Part shown: in pieces, positions 1 to 12,748 of the stretch
Layout: every line of letters starts with the position of its first letter
Numbering within the stretch: position 1 is the first letter of the stretch
From: Henckelia pumila
Taxonomy: Eukaryota; Streptophyta; Magnoliopsida; Lamiales; Gesneriaceae
Assembly (NCBI RefSeq): GCF_033568475.1
Contig: NC_133123.1
Location: 6,510,001 to 6,574,000, forward strand
DNA length: 64,000 nucleotides
Direction of reading: 5' to 3'
Program-made: the position numbers and the translations under genes
The notes under the pieces: model-generated
Told to the model about the DNA's origin: nothing
Database searches by the model: none
What the model saw: only the letters and a program-made list of their open reading frames with translations

Positions 1-771
1 GAGCATGTGGACACGTGTCAAGTGTGGGAAATTTAAAAAAATATAAGTTGATTATAAATCTAATTTAACTTTATTTTTTTGTTGAAATTTTAACTTTATT
101 TTGATGTAATGTTAATTAAGAATAAATTCTATATTCTATATTCTATATTAATTAAAATAATTGAGAAATTATTTAAGGCATCGTTTGGTTTGAGTTATGG
201 TATAAGTAATATATAGATAAGTAATATAATGTAATAAAAATAAATAAAAAATGATAGTTAAAATAGTATTGAATTTGATTGATAAATTATGGTTTATTTG
301 ATTTGATTGATTAGATTTTATATAAAAATGTTAAATGACTATTTTATCATTCTAACAATAAATAAAATAAAAATTATATTATTTATAAGGGGTAATATAG
401 TAATTTGAATTCAATGATTTGATTGATATGAGATAAATAATTAATGATTTGATTGATTTAAAATAAATAGTTAATATATGGATAAATAATATGATGAGAA
501 GAACGTGAGATGTTATGGGATGAGTTATACATATATTAGTAATACAGTTAACAGAACGGTACCTAAATATTTTAAAAACAGTATTATGATTTCTGTGTGT
601 GACTATATATACACACATATATATATGTAGATATATATATATATATATATATATAGTATGCATATTTTATTTTCTCGGTGAAATGTAACATTTTAAAAAA
701 CGAAATACATAAAATTGGTGAGCTTTTTAAATCCATTATTATTTTTTAATTATGCATGACTGGTATCAATT
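1..771. other. AT-rich intergenic DNA with a Tourist-like MITE
   Basis: Apart from the MITE at 177-563 and an AT microsatellite near 620-655, no gene or RNA feature is visible. Frames here are low-complexity. Confidence 0.6.
177..563. mobile_element. Tourist-like (PIF/Harbinger) MITE, copy 1
   Basis: A 387-bp AT-rich element whose left end is GGCATCGTTTGGTT and whose right end, reverse-complemented, is GGTACCGTTCTGTT. TAA is present on both flanks (174-176 and 564-566), the 3-bp duplication expected of PIF/Harbinger. A clearly homologous copy lies at 12749-13094. No coding capacity. Confidence 0.85.
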
Positions 772-1308
772 TAGAGCCGTCAATTTGGGTTAGGACCGTC
801 GGGTTGGCCCGGTCCGCCACATAATTTAAGTGGGTGTTGGGTTGAAAAAATTTCAACCCAACAAAAAGTGGGCCTAGATGGGCCAACCGCCTAGGCCCGC
901 GACCTGCGCGGGTTGGCCTGCAGCGTTTCTGAAGAATTAATAATTTATTTTTATTTTTATTGTGATATATGTATAAAAGTTGTGAATTTTTTTTGTATTA
1001 ATTACTTTATATAAAATTTACATACATGAAATCAATAATTAAAATTTTTATTAATATGTTTCTATTAATATTTATTTATGAAACGATATTTATAATTAAT
1101 TATAATATTATTTATTTATGTTTATTTGTCATGAGCCAACCCACGGGCCGACCCGCCTAACCCGCAATCCACCTTGGGTTGTGTTGGGTTGGGTTGAGGA
1201 TTTCCAACCCGTCAGGATGGTAGGTCGGCCCGCCAACAACCCGCCAAAAGGCGGGTTTTTGGTGGGCCGGCCTGCCCCCGCCATAGATTGGCCCGTTTAA
1301 CAACTCTA
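772..1308. mobile_element. hAT-like foldback element with GC-rich ends
   Basis: The ends TAGAGCCGTCAATTTGGG (left) and, reverse-complemented, TAGAGTTGTTAAACGGG (right) form an inverted pair that starts with the hAT-like TAGAG. GGTATCA occurs on both flanks (762-768 and 1309-1315), with a few extra bases on the left. Long subterminal GC-rich arms (GGGTTGGCCCG type) enclose an AT-rich centre. The 60-codon open frame at 1118-1300 is an artefact of this GC-rich arm. Confidence 0.65.
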
Positions 1309-1315
1309 GGTATCA

Positions 1316-1500
1316 TGAGCCGGGTTTTGTTCATGCCACCCGCAGGGTACTATCCTGTGGGCGACGTGTAACCCCATGATTGGTTAAAATCTGTGTGTTA
1401 CATGTGAGATCCACTGATTTTAACCAATCAAAATCCGCCACGCCACCCATCAAAGCACTATCCTGTGTGTGACATCGACTTAACCCATGCGCGGGCTAAT
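1316..1500. repeat. Small imperfect inverted repeat
   Basis: GATTGGTTAAAATCTG and its near-reverse complement GATTTTAACCAATC form a stem of about 20 bp near 1378-1432. Each side is bordered by a similar CCACCC...ACTATCCTGTG segment. Family unknown. Confidence 0.4.
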
Positions 1501-2172
1501 GATTTTATTGAATTTTTAATTTTTGTAACCGAGTGTGTCATTTATTTATATTCTATGGTAGTTGGTTGAGCCAACTATAGTTTTAATGTTTTATAATCAA
1601 CACGAAGATCGATTTTAGTTTTTTTTTTTTTTTTTTCAAAATCACATAATTAAAAATTTAATATCATTGTGAAATTTTCATCATTACGTGATTTAAAAAA
1701 TTCTCATCATATGCATGTATGTTTAACAATTGATTTGAAAAATAATAATGTTAACAAGGATATCAATTATTTATGTACATAATTTTGATGATAATGACTG
1801 GAATTGACCATGGTAACATTGTGATACAATGTAATTTATTCAATATCAATAATATTTCGTTGTAAATTAAATTTATCGATCACAAAAGACATGATCACTG
1901 ATTGTATCCTTAAAGAATTGTCGAACATGTCTTGTCTATTTATCAGGAATTGTGTCGTTCACGATCTTTCACGAGCTTCCGGTTTCAAGTCTGGCGTCAA
2001 AGTGTGGGGTAATAACCCCTAATTTCATTTGCTCTTTGTTACAACATGATTTATTTTAATTGATAAAATTTACACTGCTCGAAAAAAAAAATTATCGATT
2101 TCAAAATGTCCTAATTGCTTATATATATACTAGTTGTTTACAAATTAAACAGTCGCATGTATGATATATATA

Positions 2173-2640
2173 GGGGTGCAAACGAACCGAATCGAGCCGA
2201 ATAATGGTAAAATTTTAAGGCTCGAATTTGGCTAGATAAGAGTATATTCGAGTTCGAGCTCGATTCGAAGCTCAATATTTTCAAATATTTTGACTCGAGC
2301 TTGACTCGAAATAAAATTCGAGTTCGAGTTCGGCTCGAAACATTCGAACCTATTCGTGAACTATTTCTCGGATATTATGGTTCAAAAAACTCGAAATGTT
2401 AGAAAAAGTTCGAAATGTATATATATGTATTATATAATTATATTATATTATATTAATTAAATAATAAAGCTCGCGAACTATTTGCGAACTATCGAGCAAA
2501 ATAATTTTGGCTCGAGCTCGGCTCGAAAAAAAATTCGAACATGTTCGAATTCGGCTCGAGTTCGATAAGTTCAAATACAAATCAAATATTTATCGAGCGA
2601 ACTCGTAAAACTTACAAACGGCTCGGTTCGTTTGCACCCC
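2173..2640. mobile_element. Foldback MITE with GGGGTGCAAACGAACCGA ends
   Basis: A 468-bp element. The left end GGGGTGCAAACGAACCGA matches the reverse complement of the right end (TCGGTTCGTTTGCACCCC) perfectly. The interior is dense with CTCGA/TTCGA-type motifs on both strands. Flanks are TA-rich (TATATATA-like), so the duplication length is ambiguous. No ORF. Confidence 0.75.
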
Positions 2641-3970
2641 TATATATGTGTGTGTGTGTGTGTGTGATGAATCAAGGGAGAAATAGCTAGCACGAGCAGG
2701 ACTAAATTTTAAACGAGCTAGGATTGAAGAGGTACGGTTGGCGCCGCTATCTCTTTTACCGCGTGTAGGCGACATTGTCCCCATCACAAGGAAGGAGGCA
2801 GGAAGAATCCTCCTCAATATATATGTCCTTTTCATGTATCATTTGTGTGAACTCCAGTATTTAATTTAATGTTTTTTATTTCTTTAAAAAAAAAAAAAAA
2901 TTCAGCATCTTGGATTCTTGGTTGAGATTTTTTTAGTTATGTTGCATGTATGAAAGTTAGTTAAGCACGATTATAAGTTATATTTAAAATTACAAAAATA
3001 TTCACACTGATTTAAATTATAATTTCAAAAAAAAATATTTAATTATTTGGATTGAATATAGAGTCTCTACCAGTGGCCGAGCTACATGGTCCCGAAAATA
3101 GGCGACCGCCCCCCTGATATTTTAAAAAAATTTAGTACTATATATATAATATCTTTTTAAAATACAAATTTTAATGAGTGATAGTATAAGTACAACGAAA
3201 TTTGTACACATCAAATCTTACGACATAAAAAATTCAATACAAAAATTTAATTTATCAAAATCTTATGATACATTATATACAAAATCTCACGATATTATTG
3301 TTGTAAATATCGCTGTACACAATATTTATTGTATCTTTAGCATTTTTCAATTTTAATTGTGCAACCTCCTCCTCAATAACAAAAGAGTCGCATCCATCTT
3401 GATTATCACTGAAAAAATCATCTTAACTAATTATGTTTTGAAAGATTTTATGAAGTGACAGATTTTCAGAGATTTAAATATATATCCTTGCTGGATGAAT
3501 ACAAATTTTTTGTCATGTATAGCATGTTTTGATCCATCAAATTCATTTTTTTTTTACGTATGATGAAAAATATTATTTCAATTTGATCAGCTTTATCATC
3601 TGATTTCTTTTTAATAAAGCTAGCGCATCTTGAGCACCAACATCAAACTTTTATTTGATATATAAAGTATCAATCAATTTTTTGATTTCGCAAAAATTAA
3701 CGAAATTGTTAAAAAAATGAATACAATGTATAAAGTAAAGCATCGTAAAATTAAATTCCTATGACACGAACCAATAACTATTTCTATTTTCCGATAAAAT
3801 TAGGACAAAAAAGATGCATGTAATAAAGTATTTTTTCCGCGGATTTTAAATTATTATTAGGTAAATCCCAGATCTCTGTGCTTGGGCGGCGCCACCTCTT
3901 CAGTCAAATCCCTTGTTGACCGTGCCCACCCCTACATTTAATCTCTCTCTCTCTCTCTTTATGCCCGCCT
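2641..3970. other. Intergenic DNA upstream of the ERF gene
   Basis: Contains a TG/AC microsatellite near 2646-2664, poly(A) runs, and a fragment at about 3063-3120 (CAGTGGCCGAGCTACATGG, then CGACCGCCCCCC) that looks like the edge of a dispersed repeat. No gene is visible. Confidence 0.45.
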
Positions 3971-3973
3971 CTT

Positions 3974-3980
3974 TATATAA
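3974..3980 (+). promoter_or_regulatory. TATA box of the ERF gene, with upstream CT tract and W-box-like core
   Basis: TATATAA lies 98 bp before the ERF start codon. A pyrimidine tract (CT repeat, about 3942-3960) lies just upstream. A TTGACC W-box-like core lies near 3915. The position and spacing fit a plant core promoter. WRKY control is only inferred from the W-box. Confidence 0.6.
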
Positions 3981-4077
3981 CAACGCTGCTGCTTCTTTTC
4001 TCCTTAGCTCTTAATTCTCTTTTTCCCTTCACAGTTCACACCCACAATCATTTAATTTCTTTTATATTTTATCACTA

Positions 4078-4737
4078 ATGGCGGCGATGAAGGAGAAGCC
4101 TAATGCCGGAAAGGCCGGAGGAAACGGCAACGCCAAGGCCCTCGCCGTCAAGGAGGTGCACTTCCGGGGCGTCAGGAAGAGGCCGTGGGGCCGTTACGCC
4201 GCCGAAATCCGTGACCCGGGCAAGAAGAGCCGAGTCTGGTTGGGCACCTTCGACACCGCCGAGGAGGCGGCGCGTGCGTACGACGCCGCGGCACGCGAGT
4301 TCCGGGGACCGAAGGCGAAGACCAATTTCCCCCACTCGTCCGAGGTTCGCAGCCCCAGCCACAGCAGCACGGTCGAATCGTCCAGCGGGGACCTTAACCA
4401 GCGTGCTCCGGTCGAGCTGGATCTCACGCGCCGCCTCGGCGCCGCGAAGGACGCCGGCGTCACCTTGGCCGACGCGGCTCCGATGGATGGATATCAGTTT
4501 TTCAGGAGGCAGCCATCGATGGCTTTGCTCCCGAACGGGCAACCGGTTTTGATATACGAGCCTCTTGGGATGCCGGCGGCGTACCGCCTGAACCCGGTGG
4601 CAGTTGGGTTTAAAAACGCCGCCGCTCATAGCGACTCCGATTCTTCCTCCGTCGTGGATGAGAATCATTTTGACGGATCTGTCGGAAAGAGGGGTCTGGA
4701 TCTTGATCTGAACCTACCCGCTCCTTTGGATGCTTGA
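4078..4737 (+). CDS. Class II ERF transcriptional repressor (AP2/ERF group VIII, EAR motif)
   Basis: Single-exon gene encoding 219 aa. The AP2/ERF DNA-binding domain runs from about residue 28 to 85. It carries the [17 protein letters not shown] and [16 protein letters not shown] blocks. Domain positions 14 and 19 are Ala41 and Asp46, which is the ERF rather than the DREB pattern, so GCC-box binding is expected. The C-terminus carries an EAR repression motif, DLDLNLPAP, at residues 208-216. Small intronless proteins with this layout are group VIII ERFs (AtERF3/4/7-12 type), nuclear repressors in ethylene, ABA and stress signalling. The start is the first ATG, 98 bp after a TATA box. The CDS is much more GC-rich than its surroundings, which is usual for this family. 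I cannot say which AtERF is the closest orthologue. The antisense and shifted frames over this gene are shadows. Confidence 0.96.
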   Translation: MAAMKEKPNAGKAGGNGNAKALAVKEVHFRGVRKRPWGRYAAEIRDPGKKSRVWLGTFDTAEEAARAYDAAAREFRGPKAKTNFPHSSEVRSPSHSSTVESSSGDLNQRAPVELDLTRRLGAAKDAGVTLADAAPMDGYQFFRRQPSMALLPNGQPVLIYEPLGMPAAYRLNPVAVGFKNAAAHSDSDSSSVVDENHFDGSVGKRGLDLDLNLPAPLDA

Positions 4738-5491
4738 CAGATTCCGATTTTCTACACAATTGAGATAACTTTGACAGCTGAATCAGAAAAAAAAAAAAAA
4801 AAAAATTCGCATCTGATTTGTAGATAAATGTTTTCCTTGGCCTTCTCCATTTTTTGCAGCTTTGTGAGATCACTGTAATTTCTCTAGCTGTTACATTTTC
4901 AATGGGCCATTAATTTTATGTTATTTTGAGAGAGAACTATAAAATTTGCTGTAATTTTTAGTTTTTTTTGTAATATCTTTATAGTTTATCCAATCTTAAT
5001 ATTGGTCGATTATTATTATCATTATTGTCTTATTTTTTGATTCATTGATTGATTAATTAATGATCGGCGGCACATATTTGCCGGAAAACAGGATTCTTAT
5101 TCGATTTTTGGTTTGTTACCAATTCCTTCACATCCAAAATGTTGAAATACAATTAGGACCAAAATTATTTAACATTAGTAGTGTTTATTACATACTTCAT
5201 TTTTAGATCAAGAATGTTTATTACATTCGGGTAGCAAGTATATTCGAAAAATAAATGAAGTAATTATATCATATATATAATGTGAAAATTAAAGAATGGG
5301 TCAATTAAAATGGCTGTGGCCTGTATGGGTGTCGAGCCCACAGCCGTTGGAATTACGTGTTGACGGGGTACATGTCCTGTCTTAGGTGGACGGCACGTGT
5401 TACTTTTAGTCCTTGCCCTATCTTCCTACTATTTATATCTTTCATTTTATTTTTTCAATATAAATTGATTGGTTTTCAGCTATTTAGTTTT

Positions 5492-5540
<49 letters not shown>

Positions 5541-7700
5541 TGTCTTGTATGTATTCAAAATGTACTAGTTTATGATTAAGAGTGGCTTAATTTCGAATCC
5601 AAAAAACTTCGTGACAGTAGAATTTGAGGACGTGATGTTTTATAGCATCTCTGATATGTATAACTTGACCTCCAATATTGTGTTAATATGTAATCATATT
5701 TCAATCAAGACAAAATTATATGTTACAAATTGGTGTAACATTATTTTATATCAATTACTTTTTGAGGTGTGTGTCTTACCTTCACTGTATCAAATGATTT
5801 TTTCCTATTTCAATCGACCTTCCAACTGGAACTTCCCCGTTTCTCGTCGCTTCAAATAGAAATCGATTACGTGATTGAATATTGTATATAATTTTTTATT
5901 CCATCAACAATTTATGACTGATAATTAATGTATAACTTAATTTTAAAAAAAAACACGAGAAATTCAAATACTTTGTTTACAAAATTACAAGGGTAATTGC
6001 TCTCCGACAATTATTATTTGAGTAGATATTTAGTGAGATGGTTTTGCGATTTTTTATCCGTCAACCGGTTAACATTGTTCATATTTACATTAAAAAGTAA
6101 TATTTTTAACATAAAAAATAATGATTTTTAATAATTGACTCAAATAAAAATTTGGCTCACAAATTAATATGTGAATTCGTTTCACGAGAATTTTTGTTTT
6201 ATTTGTTTGAAGGTGAACATTACATCAAGTATACGTACAAACATAAAGGCATCGACAAATTTTAAATTTTTTTTTAAAAATAATGGTGAACTTGCTACAA
6301 TTAATTACGTCAATCAAACAAAGTATATTGAACAAATCATGTGTGATAGACTAATAAAAATGACATGATAACAAATTCACATTATCAAATGGTCTCAAAT
6401 GCACATATATATTTCATCAGCCTGGACAAACTGTAATTGACATCACGTGTGAAATGTCTCAGAAGAAGGACTTGGAGCTGGGGGCACTTTGTTACTGAAA
6501 TCACGTGTGAGATGTATCAGAAGATGATGAATATATAAAATATATAATTATTCTGGGGTGATAAATTAAAATTAAAATTTATATATAATGAAATGATTCG
6601 GACATTGGCTCCATAAAAACGAGGAAAATAAAATATTGGGGGATAAATTCCTGACAACACGAAGCGCGTGGGAAGAGGGAGGAGACAAGGGCGGCGGGTC
6701 CACGGTGGAGAAATTGAGGTGTCGCGATTCCGCCGCCGCTTTCGGTGGGCCTCAGCCACTATGCGTCGGCGGAAATTGTGGAGTACACTTTGTTTCCTGC
6801 TTTCCATGCATACCCCCCCAATACCATAGGACTTAGGCGTAGACCTCTTATTCTTTTTCCTTCTTTTTTCGGTTTTTGAAAAGCATTTCCTCTGTAGATT
6901 ATTTTAAAAACAACTTAAAAACAATTCTTGTTCCGTTTGAGCAATTACGCGTGAATTTTTTTGAAAAATTATATGTTACAAATTTTTCGTAAAGTATTTT
7001 AAAATACGTTTTAAAAATTAATAAATATATATTTTCGACAACTAAAAGATGTTTGGACAACTATTTACAAAAAATGATTTTATGATTAAAAATTATTTGT
7101 ACCATTTTTGGAAAATAATTCTATGAAAGCCTCTTTATTTTTGTTTGCTAGTTATTTTTTTAATTTAAAAATATCAAAAAATAATCGTCGATTGTTCTTT
7201 AAAAATTACAATTTGGATTAAATATTTTTTAAAAATATTTTACTGAAATATTATTCAGACATGTTTTAAAAATTATTTCACTGATAAAACACTAAAAAAA
7301 ATTTTATAATACATCGCGTTTGTTTCAAATATATATGATAAAACCCTATCTTGACCTCCGGTGAGAGATGATACCCGTAGAATAAAATAAGTCGATAGTA
7401 TAAAAAAATCCGAATCGAAGCGCGTGCTGAAAAATAGAAAAATACAAAGCTATACGGAAGAAACAAAGTGGGAGACATCAAAGCACGTGGGGGAGGCGAA
7501 TGGTATACGAAATATACTACGGCGTTTTACTTGAGTTGGGTTCAGTTACAAAGATAAAATATTCTTAGTTTGTTCGTTTTTTAAAAAATAATAATAAAAA
7601 AAAATACTATGGCATTTCTAACGTCCTTGTGATTTTTTTCTTATATGCAATCACTTGAGGGAATGTATATCCTGCAATTTTTTAAAATATTATGTTCGAT
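4738..7700. other. Intergenic DNA downstream of the ERF gene
   Basis: The first 250 bp are probably ERF 3' UTR. A TAA/AAT trinucleotide run sits near 5494-5540. About 6020-6165 resembles the GTGAGACGGTCTCAC-type repeat seen near 63.6 kb. The more GC-rich patch at 6650-6830 has no recognisable protein. No gene supported. Confidence 0.45.
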
Positions 7701-7714
7701 GAAAATATTAAAGT

Positions 7715-7995
7715 TAGTGTATTTCATGTAGTCTCTTAGGTTGATGCATTCGATATAACCCCTAGGGGTTATGATTCTTTATAGTCTCTAGGACTTGGTG
7801 AATTTTTTATGGTCATCGTGACTTGATTAATTTTTTTTATAGTCACTACGACTTGATAATTTTTTTATTTTCGATATGACTTCTTCTGAAAAAAAATTTA
7901 TAGTCGCTATGAATTTTTTTGAAATTTTTTTTATAGTCGATAATAATTTTTATGAATTTTTTTTAATAGTTGCTATGACTTTTTCTGAAAAACTT
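7715..7995. repeat. Degenerate tandem repeat, unit about 35-40 bp
   Basis: Seven or eight diverged units of the form TTTATAGTCGCTATGACTT followed by a T-rich spacer (TTTATAGTCTCTAGGACTTG, TTTATAGTCACTACGACTTG, TTTATAGTCGCTATGAATTT and so on). No homologue was recognised. It abuts the LTR-like DNA that starts near 8.0 kb. Confidence 0.6.
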
Positions 7996-8039
7996 CTGAA
8001 TTACTAAGAATTCGAGAGAGAGAGGTAGTGAATTGACAA

Positions 8040-9079
8040 GAATTCTGATTTAATTTAGGGGTTTTCCAGCCTTCTTTGGCAAGGGGCGGGTCTTGGCGAG
8101 ACATTCAGAAGTCGTAGCGGAGTTGTGCCCAAGTTTTGGAGCAATCGACAACAAAGGGCTGACGACGGACGAATGTATAACTCTGATTCCCTATAAATAT
8201 TTAGGAAGTATGTTATAACTTAGTTAAGGCTTTTAAAACAAGTTTATAATGCAAGAGTATTTTGCATTGTAGTACTGACTATAGGCTTGGACAGTAGAGC
8301 TGGTTTAGCTTACCTAGTATCTGAATTACAAAAGTACTGTTCGAGATATCCAAACTGAGTATGCATGTATTATGTGTTTGTATGGTTTATTTGATTATAT
8401 GACATGGTTTTATCTGCATATATATGTCATGATATTATGTTGCATCCATTAGCATATTGATCTTGTATTCTTGAGATATCCTGTAGTAGGGCGCTCACTC
8501 TACGAGTACTAGATGGTTGGATACGTTAGTCTTGTGTCAGGTCACCATTATGGTTGGACACTAGTACTAGTATCAGGTCATCATTATCCACTGGGTATAA
8601 GAGCCACCTCCTGATGCGACGGTGCAGCATGCTATATACCCCGGGTCCGGCTTGTGAGCTTGTTTCTTGACCCTCGTGTCTTGGTATCCAGATCACTTGC
8701 ATTTATGTGCATATAATATTGTATACTCATACTCTCGTGCTGAGCGCTTTATGCTCACGTCCTTGTATTGTTGTTTCTGGACACTCTATTTCATGGGGCA
8801 GGTTTGCGGTTGGATGAGACGGGTGTTTTCAGGAGAGCTTAGGCTGTAGAGTGACAACAGTTGGAGATGTTTGTGCCTGTCTAAGCTTTCAGAATTGATG
8901 TATTTGGGTTGATACATTTTCTTTCGATATGGTTGTATAAGTGAGTATTTACATATTCTTTTTTCTTGGGATTGTAACTTGTTTTATGGTTTTCGCTGTT
9001 AATTTCTGATTATTGTTTATTAAGTTAAATGCATGCATAAGATTTTGATTATTAGGTGATCACGGCGCGGGTCACTACA
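8040..9079 (+). mobile_element. Ty3/Gypsy LTR (probably a solo LTR, Tekay/Del-like), fossil
   Basis: Noncoding DNA ending in GCGCGGGTCACTACA at 9079, the form of plant Gypsy LTR 3' ends. Upstream sequence resembles the R/U5-like body of such LTRs. No adjoining internal region in the matching orientation was seen, so a solo or truncated LTR is likely. The left edge is approximate. Age cannot be estimated without its partner. Confidence 0.5.
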
Positions 9080-10170
9080 CGCTCCGACAAGGTTGTTTGG
9101 AATTTTTACAGTATGCAGCGTTTGTTATGTTATACAAATCTGCTTTCGCATAGAACTTGTCAATATGATCTTGAGGATCATTGGTTCCATTGAACTCGGG
9201 TAGGTTGTGGATTTTGACTCCCGTAGGTAATGTTTAAGATATAACAGCGTTGGTGAAGGGCTCCGACGTGCAAGGAGAATTGCTGACGAATTTTCTCTGT
9301 CGATATTTGTGTGAGACCCATATCCTAGGGTTGGAATGGTGGTTCTGTCTTTCTCGGAGTGGTCGCGAATTGTGTGGCTACTTGGTTTACCTTATTTGCG
9401 AGTCATATATTTCTTAGTTCTCTCGAGATCTTTGTCATTTGTTTTTGGCACGGTTTTCTTCGGGTCTTTGTTACCGAGGTCATGAGAAGACGAGCCTCCA
9501 CTTTGAGCTCTCTTGTCGGTGCTTCGACGTTAACGGGATGCCACGAATTAAGCGACCGCTTCAATCGCTGCGCGTGCGGTTGTTTCTTCCATTAATGTTG
9601 TTAATGTTTCCTGGGTGAAACTAAATTCAGGCGGTGGTTTGGAGATGAGAGGTGGGTCTCCATGACGATTATTTTCTTGATATATTTGTGATGGAGTATG
9701 CATTCTTAATGATGCAGCGAATAATTTCCCACAGACGGCGCCAAGCTGATGTAGCAAAAATTATATTACCCGATTGAAGAGAATCTGGGTAATTTGTGGA
9801 GATCCGGATGACCGGATTAATACTCGAACTGTTCCGGAGAAAGAACTTCGTGGGTTGTTACCTGCATCACAAAGTAAAGTGAGTGACGTCGGGGGTTGCC
9901 CGGTGAAAACACTCCGACGCTCAAATCAGTATTTGCCCAATAAAAGTTTTAGAGAACTAGATCATGTGATTATAGAGAGCGTACCTTAATAATGAGATGA
10001 TTTGAGCTATTTATTGATAGTCAGAGAGTTTCATGAACTTGAGCCTCTTATGAGATTTTAAAAATTTATGGGTCTTGATAAAGTGTCCAAATAAATAACT
10101 AAATAATATGAGACCCAAATGGATTGAGTCACTGGGCTTGGGACCGGAAAAAAATCAAATTGAGTAATAA
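9080..10170 (-). mobile_element. Ty3/Gypsy fossil fragment: LTR, primer-binding site and gag remnant
   Basis: Read on the minus strand, TGGCGCCGTCTGTGGG (9728-9743) is a typical primer-binding site of plant Gypsy elements. The DNA to its right (about 9748-10170, right edge uncertain) would be the 5' LTR. The DNA to its left (9080-9700) shows decayed gag-like peptides, such as LPEFNGTNDPQDHIDKFY. The element is broken with multiple breaks, and everything downstream of gag is absent. It abuts the LTR-like DNA ending at 9079. It looks old. Confidence 0.6.
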
Positions 10171-10924
10171 CCCATCAATTAACAATTAACATCCAAACAC
10201 ACGTTTTGCGTGTGATATTATATGTAAATCTTATGTATTTACATATTTTTATATATATTTATTTTATTTTGACTCACATTTGAGATCTCATGACTAGAGT
10301 CCAACTTGATGAGACTCCCCCCACCCCTGGGGAGCCAACATACACCTTCCCCTACACTTCTCTCATGGGCCAACCCTACCTTTTAGAATGATACTCAGAT
10401 CTTAGTATTTGGTTATGGGTCTTCATTAGGCTCAAGCATGTGATGGACCCACTCATAAGATATCATCTATTATACAAGGGAATTTTTTTTCTTATTTTAA
10501 TTTAAACATTAAAATGCTTACAACGTGTATTTGAGGATAATAATATCATATATTAAACATAACTGAATATATACAAATATCAAGTTAATGAGATTAAAAG
10601 ATATTGAATATAAAATTAAAGATGGGAATATTTATTAATTATTTTTAGCGATTTAAATGTGGAGCATATTAAGTGTAAATGTTATTAATCACTCGAATTT
10701 TATGGTGAAAGCAACGTGACACGCATATATCATTGTCCGCCGCTTGAGAAATAGATGTCTATATTCCTCATCAAACGATTTCATACATTTGTCAATTTAG
10801 AGTATGTGTTCTGTCCGGTCTATAATGTGAATCCGAACATGGGGTGAACCCTTATTCAAGTTGCTCCTTCATTTGTATCATGCTATTAGTCACACACACT
10901 ACGGATACGGATGCATAAGGTATA
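10171..10924. other. Intergenic DNA between two LTR-element fossils
   Basis: AT-rich. It includes the short palindromic stretch CACACGTTTTGCGTGTG at about 10198, also found near 51260. No gene visible. Confidence 0.4.
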
Positions 10925-11425
10925 TATCGTGTAATGGAATCTGAATGTCTTTACAATGATATGAATCATATGATATTGTTTATTTTTTGGTATAAATTAT
11001 CATGGTTTGGTTTTTGGATTTCATCCAAAATGCTTAACAATTATCTCATCAAACGAAGGACCATCGTTGTTCTTATGGTTCGGAACTCCCCTCAAGCCCA
11101 TGCTCCCCTCCTCTCAACTTTGAGAATCTTGAACTCCAATTGAGGTCACTCCTCACTGTGTTGATATCACATGCCTTGCGTGTAAGACTTGAAGCACCAC
11201 CTTTTCGAGAATTCATCACTGATTTACTGGGAGCTCTCACCTCCTTCGTTTAAGTTATTCGAGAATTTCACCCGCATTACTTGATCTGGATCATGACTCT
11301 GATACCACCTGTCGTGTAATAGAACTCGAATATCTCCACAATGATATAATATGATCCACTTTTAGCATAAACTCTCATGTTTTTGTTTTTAAACTTTACC
11401 CAAAAAACCTCGTACAAATGAAATT
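10925..11425 (-). mobile_element. TRIM-like miniature LTR element, fossil
   Basis: Two diverged direct repeats begin CGTGTAATGGAATCTGAAT (about 10928) and CGTGTAATAGAACTCGAAT (about 11313). Next to the right-hand repeat, read on the minus strand, is TGGTATCAGAGTC, the initiator-Met tRNA type of primer-binding site. The internal region is only about 250 bp and noncoding. Short LTRs plus a tiny interior fit a TRIM. LTR divergence suggests it is old. Confidence 0.6.
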
Positions 11426-12748
11426 AAATATCGAGGATCGATCATATTGATTTTCCAATATAGGTTTTGTCAACCGAATATTTTCTGTTATTTTTTATAT
11501 CCTTAAAAATTAAAGTATAAAAAACCTAATCAAGATAATTCGATTTTCCTAAAGTTAATTTATAAAACTACACCGCAGTATATATTTTTTAAAAAAAACA
11601 ACCAAGTGAAATTTGTCTCTTAATCGATATTTTATTTGAAGTTAATGTGTGTGCCTGCTTATATTATTAGACGCATGATATTTAATTAGTATGAAAAAAA
11701 ATGTCAAAACATGAATACATATATGGCAAAAATTCGAAATGCTTAATGTAGTTAGAAATTAAATAACGTACCAATTAAATAGGTATATTATTATATATAG
11801 CCGTACGTATGACTTAAATAAATATAGGAGCGCCGCCGAGGGACGGCACCGCCGGAGGAACTTGTGACGTGGGGTCCGCCGCTGTTTCTTGGTGGGTGTG
11901 CGATGCGCCACGTGTGACGTGGCGTCATTTAATTACCATTTATTAATTATTTATTTATAGTCACACCAAACGCGCTAACAGGGGCGGCTCCATGTATTAT
12001 TCATGTCCCTTGTTCCCAGTCAACACTGTGTTGTATATGTATGGCGGCTTTTCTTTTGATTTTATGAATATTTATATTACGCACACTCTGTCTCTTTATA
12101 TCCAAGTTGACTCCGTCGTCTTCGTCTTTAATACTTTTTTTGTAGAAATATGTGAAATTATATACTTTCTCTTTTAGATAGTTGTAATTATTTGATTTCA
12201 TTTTTTTATTATAAATTATAAACTTCAGAATATGTATCCGAGATTATGCAATTCATGACTTTAATTAGAGTCAATAAATTCTTAATTTATTAGGTGATAT
12301 TTGTGCTATATTTGATATTTGATCAATGTAACTATTTTTAGAGTTTTTTATTCCCTTCGGATCCTACAGTAATTTTTTTTTTCCCTTAAAAAAAGTCTAT
12401 AGTTATTTTTAACAGTTTGTCTAACGATGAATTATTTTGAAAAATTACTATATGCTTTGTGCAGGGAGTGTTATATAGACTAATCATCTTCATCCACGAA
12501 AGCAATCTAACAAATGAATATTTTTTTAAAAATATTTGCTCACGTTGGATCATTATTCTTTTTTCCGCCCACCTAATTGGATTATATATTATTCTCATGA
12601 CACTACAAAACATATCATTCCAAAGCTCATAAGCCATCAAATCCTCCTCGCCAACTCATTATGATATGAATATTGCACTTTCTATCTTTAAATATTTCAA
12701 AACAAACCTTTGTAGAATTGTCATTTACACCAGTTTTTCATCTCATAA
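11426..12748. other. Gene-free AT-rich DNA with one GC-rich patch
   Basis: The patch at about 11828-11930 is GC-rich and contains CACGTG-like and GACGTGG motifs; it may be a relic promoter. No credible coding frame was found. Confidence 0.35.

Noticed and set aside
1118-1300. GC-rich 60-codon frame
   Set aside because: It lies wholly inside the GC-rich arm of a hAT-like foldback element and is repetitive Pro/Gly text.
4075-4668. Long antisense and shifted open frames over the ERF gene
   Set aside because: They arise from the GC-rich codon bias of the ERF coding strand and show no domain.
5357-5575. Frame with a long Asn run
   Set aside because: The Asn run is simply an AAT/TAA trinucleotide microsatellite.
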